Shown here: piece by piece, positions 63,701-64,000 of the stretch
Layout: each line of letters starts with the position of its first letter
How positions within the stretch are numbered: the first letter of the stretch is position 1
Assembly (NCBI GenBank): GCA_947561715.1
Contig: OX387197.1
Location: 12,893,001-12,957,000, forward strand
Direction: 5' to 3'
Length of the DNA stretch: 64,000 nt
Origin: Ascidia mentula
Lineage: Eukaryota; Chordata; Ascidiacea; Phlebobranchia; Ascidiidae
Program-made: the position numbers and the translations under genes
Notes under the pieces: model-generated
The model's input: the letters and a program-made list of their open reading frames with translations, nothing else
Told to the model about the DNA's origin: nothing
The model's database searches: none

Positions 63701-64000
63701 TTCAGCACTTGTCCATTTTGCAGTATATGACTTTTCGATAAAACATATTTTTTTTTCAGTACAAGCTTTATTATACAGTGGAAAACGCTGATACTCCAGT
63801 ACTGAGTTTGCGGTTGCACAACGTATGTAACTATGCGATTTCAGCACTTGTCCATTTTGCAGTATATGACTTTTCGATAAAAAATATTTTTTTTCAGTAC
63901 AAGCTTTATTATACAGTGGAAAACGCTGATACTCCAGTATTGAGTTTGCGGTTGCACAACGTATGTAACTATGCGATTTCAGCACTTGTCCATTTTGCAG
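60732..64000 (+). repeat. Right domain: plain monomers with private mutations
   Basis: This stretch of about 24 monomers has no CATGAG, ACATAAC, GTACATGAC or T13 monomer and no clear higher-order period. It has unshared changes: TTTCAATAC near 60856, an extra A near 61061 (139-bp monomer), loss of one base near 61437 (137-bp monomer), ATGTGACT near 61479, C to G at 62275 creating CTGCAG, and GTATATAAC near 62720. The final monomer, starting at 63910, is cut by the window edge. Confidence 0.8.

Larger units (their letters stand above)
1..64000 (+). repeat. Satellite DNA array, 138-bp monomer, about 464 head-to-tail copies
   Basis: The same 138-bp unit recurs without interruption from the first to the last base, so both array edges lie outside the window. 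From position 1 to the last monomer start at 63910 there are 63909 bases. My count of 139-bp, 137-bp and 117-bp variants fits 463 complete monomers plus 91 bases. No monomer is inverted and no foreign sequence is inserted. Diagnostic sites, in monomer coordinates: 31 (T/C), 33 (G/A), 34 (C/A/T), 42 (G/C), 51 (C/T), 67 (A/C), 94 (T/C), 97 (G/A), 107, 112 (A/C) and the length of the T tract at 116-123. The array is ordered in nested higher-order repeats, listed separately. Tandem satellites of this size are typical of eukaryotic centromeric or pericentromeric heterochromatin, but location is inferred. I do not recognise the family. Confidence 0.98.

Noticed and set aside
1..64000. CRISPR array
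   Set aside because: There are no unique spacers: adjacent 138-bp units are nearly identical throughout.
1..64000. tRNA, rRNA or other structured RNA genes
   Set aside because: No part of the monomer shows tRNA box A/B order, a cloverleaf or rRNA-like sequence, and the dyads are too short for a defined RNA fold.
1..64000. Inverted segments or inserted transposons within the array
   Set aside because: I followed the TATACAGTGG start and the HindIII site through the window and found every monomer in the same orientation and no gap larger than the 117-139 bp length range.

Overview
This window is one uninterrupted head-to-tail satellite DNA array. I found no gene, RNA gene, transposon or unique spacer between position 1 and 64000. 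The basic monomer is 138 bp; the first copy, positions 1-138, is close to the consensus. By counting length variants I estimate about 463 complete monomers plus a final partial copy of 91 bp. All monomers lie in the same orientation. They differ from one another by only a few substitutions, at roughly ten recurrent diagnostic sites, plus 1-bp changes in a poly-T tract. The first monomer has 48 G+C in 138 bases (34.8 percent) and six CpGs. A megasatellite-scale array with nested higher-order repeats points to a eukaryotic chromosome, most likely centromeric or pericentromeric heterochromatin. Undepleted CpG argues against a heavily methylated, vertebrate-like genome. I do not recognise the satellite and cannot name the organism.

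Long stop-free frames run on both strands, up to 1284 codons. They exist because 138 is a multiple of three and the monomer has one frame without stops on each strand. They break wherever a 137- or 139-bp monomer occurs. I do not treat them as genes.

The real information is in the order of monomer variants. Left domain (1 to about 10.2 kb): 9- to 15-monomer blocks with periods of 1244 and 3596 bp, lacking one variant class that marks the centre. Central domain (about 10.2-60.7 kb): a recurring cassette of about 8 to 12 monomers, usually introduced by a monomer with a T13 tract and containing a fixed dimer of two diverged variants. It is amplified on several nested scales: 12 monomers (1656 bp, twice), 8 monomers (1107 bp, twice, seen at two loci), 14 monomers (1932 bp, twice), 21 monomers (2900 bp, twice), 28 monomers (3864 bp, twice) and a super-repeat of about 12.26 kb (27640-39894). 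The second super-repeat copy (39895-52998) carries the 2900-bp duplication inside it. Right domain (60.7-64 kb): plainer monomers without the diverged dimer or T13 class, but with several private mutations.

Within each monomer I see a 14-bp A6-TA-T6 palindrome, two short dyads, a HindIII site, an intron-like GTATGT ... T8CAG arrangement and, on the minus strand, an AATAAA hexamer. These are sequence facts. Any role in centromere identity, DNA bending or processing of satellite transcripts is inference.
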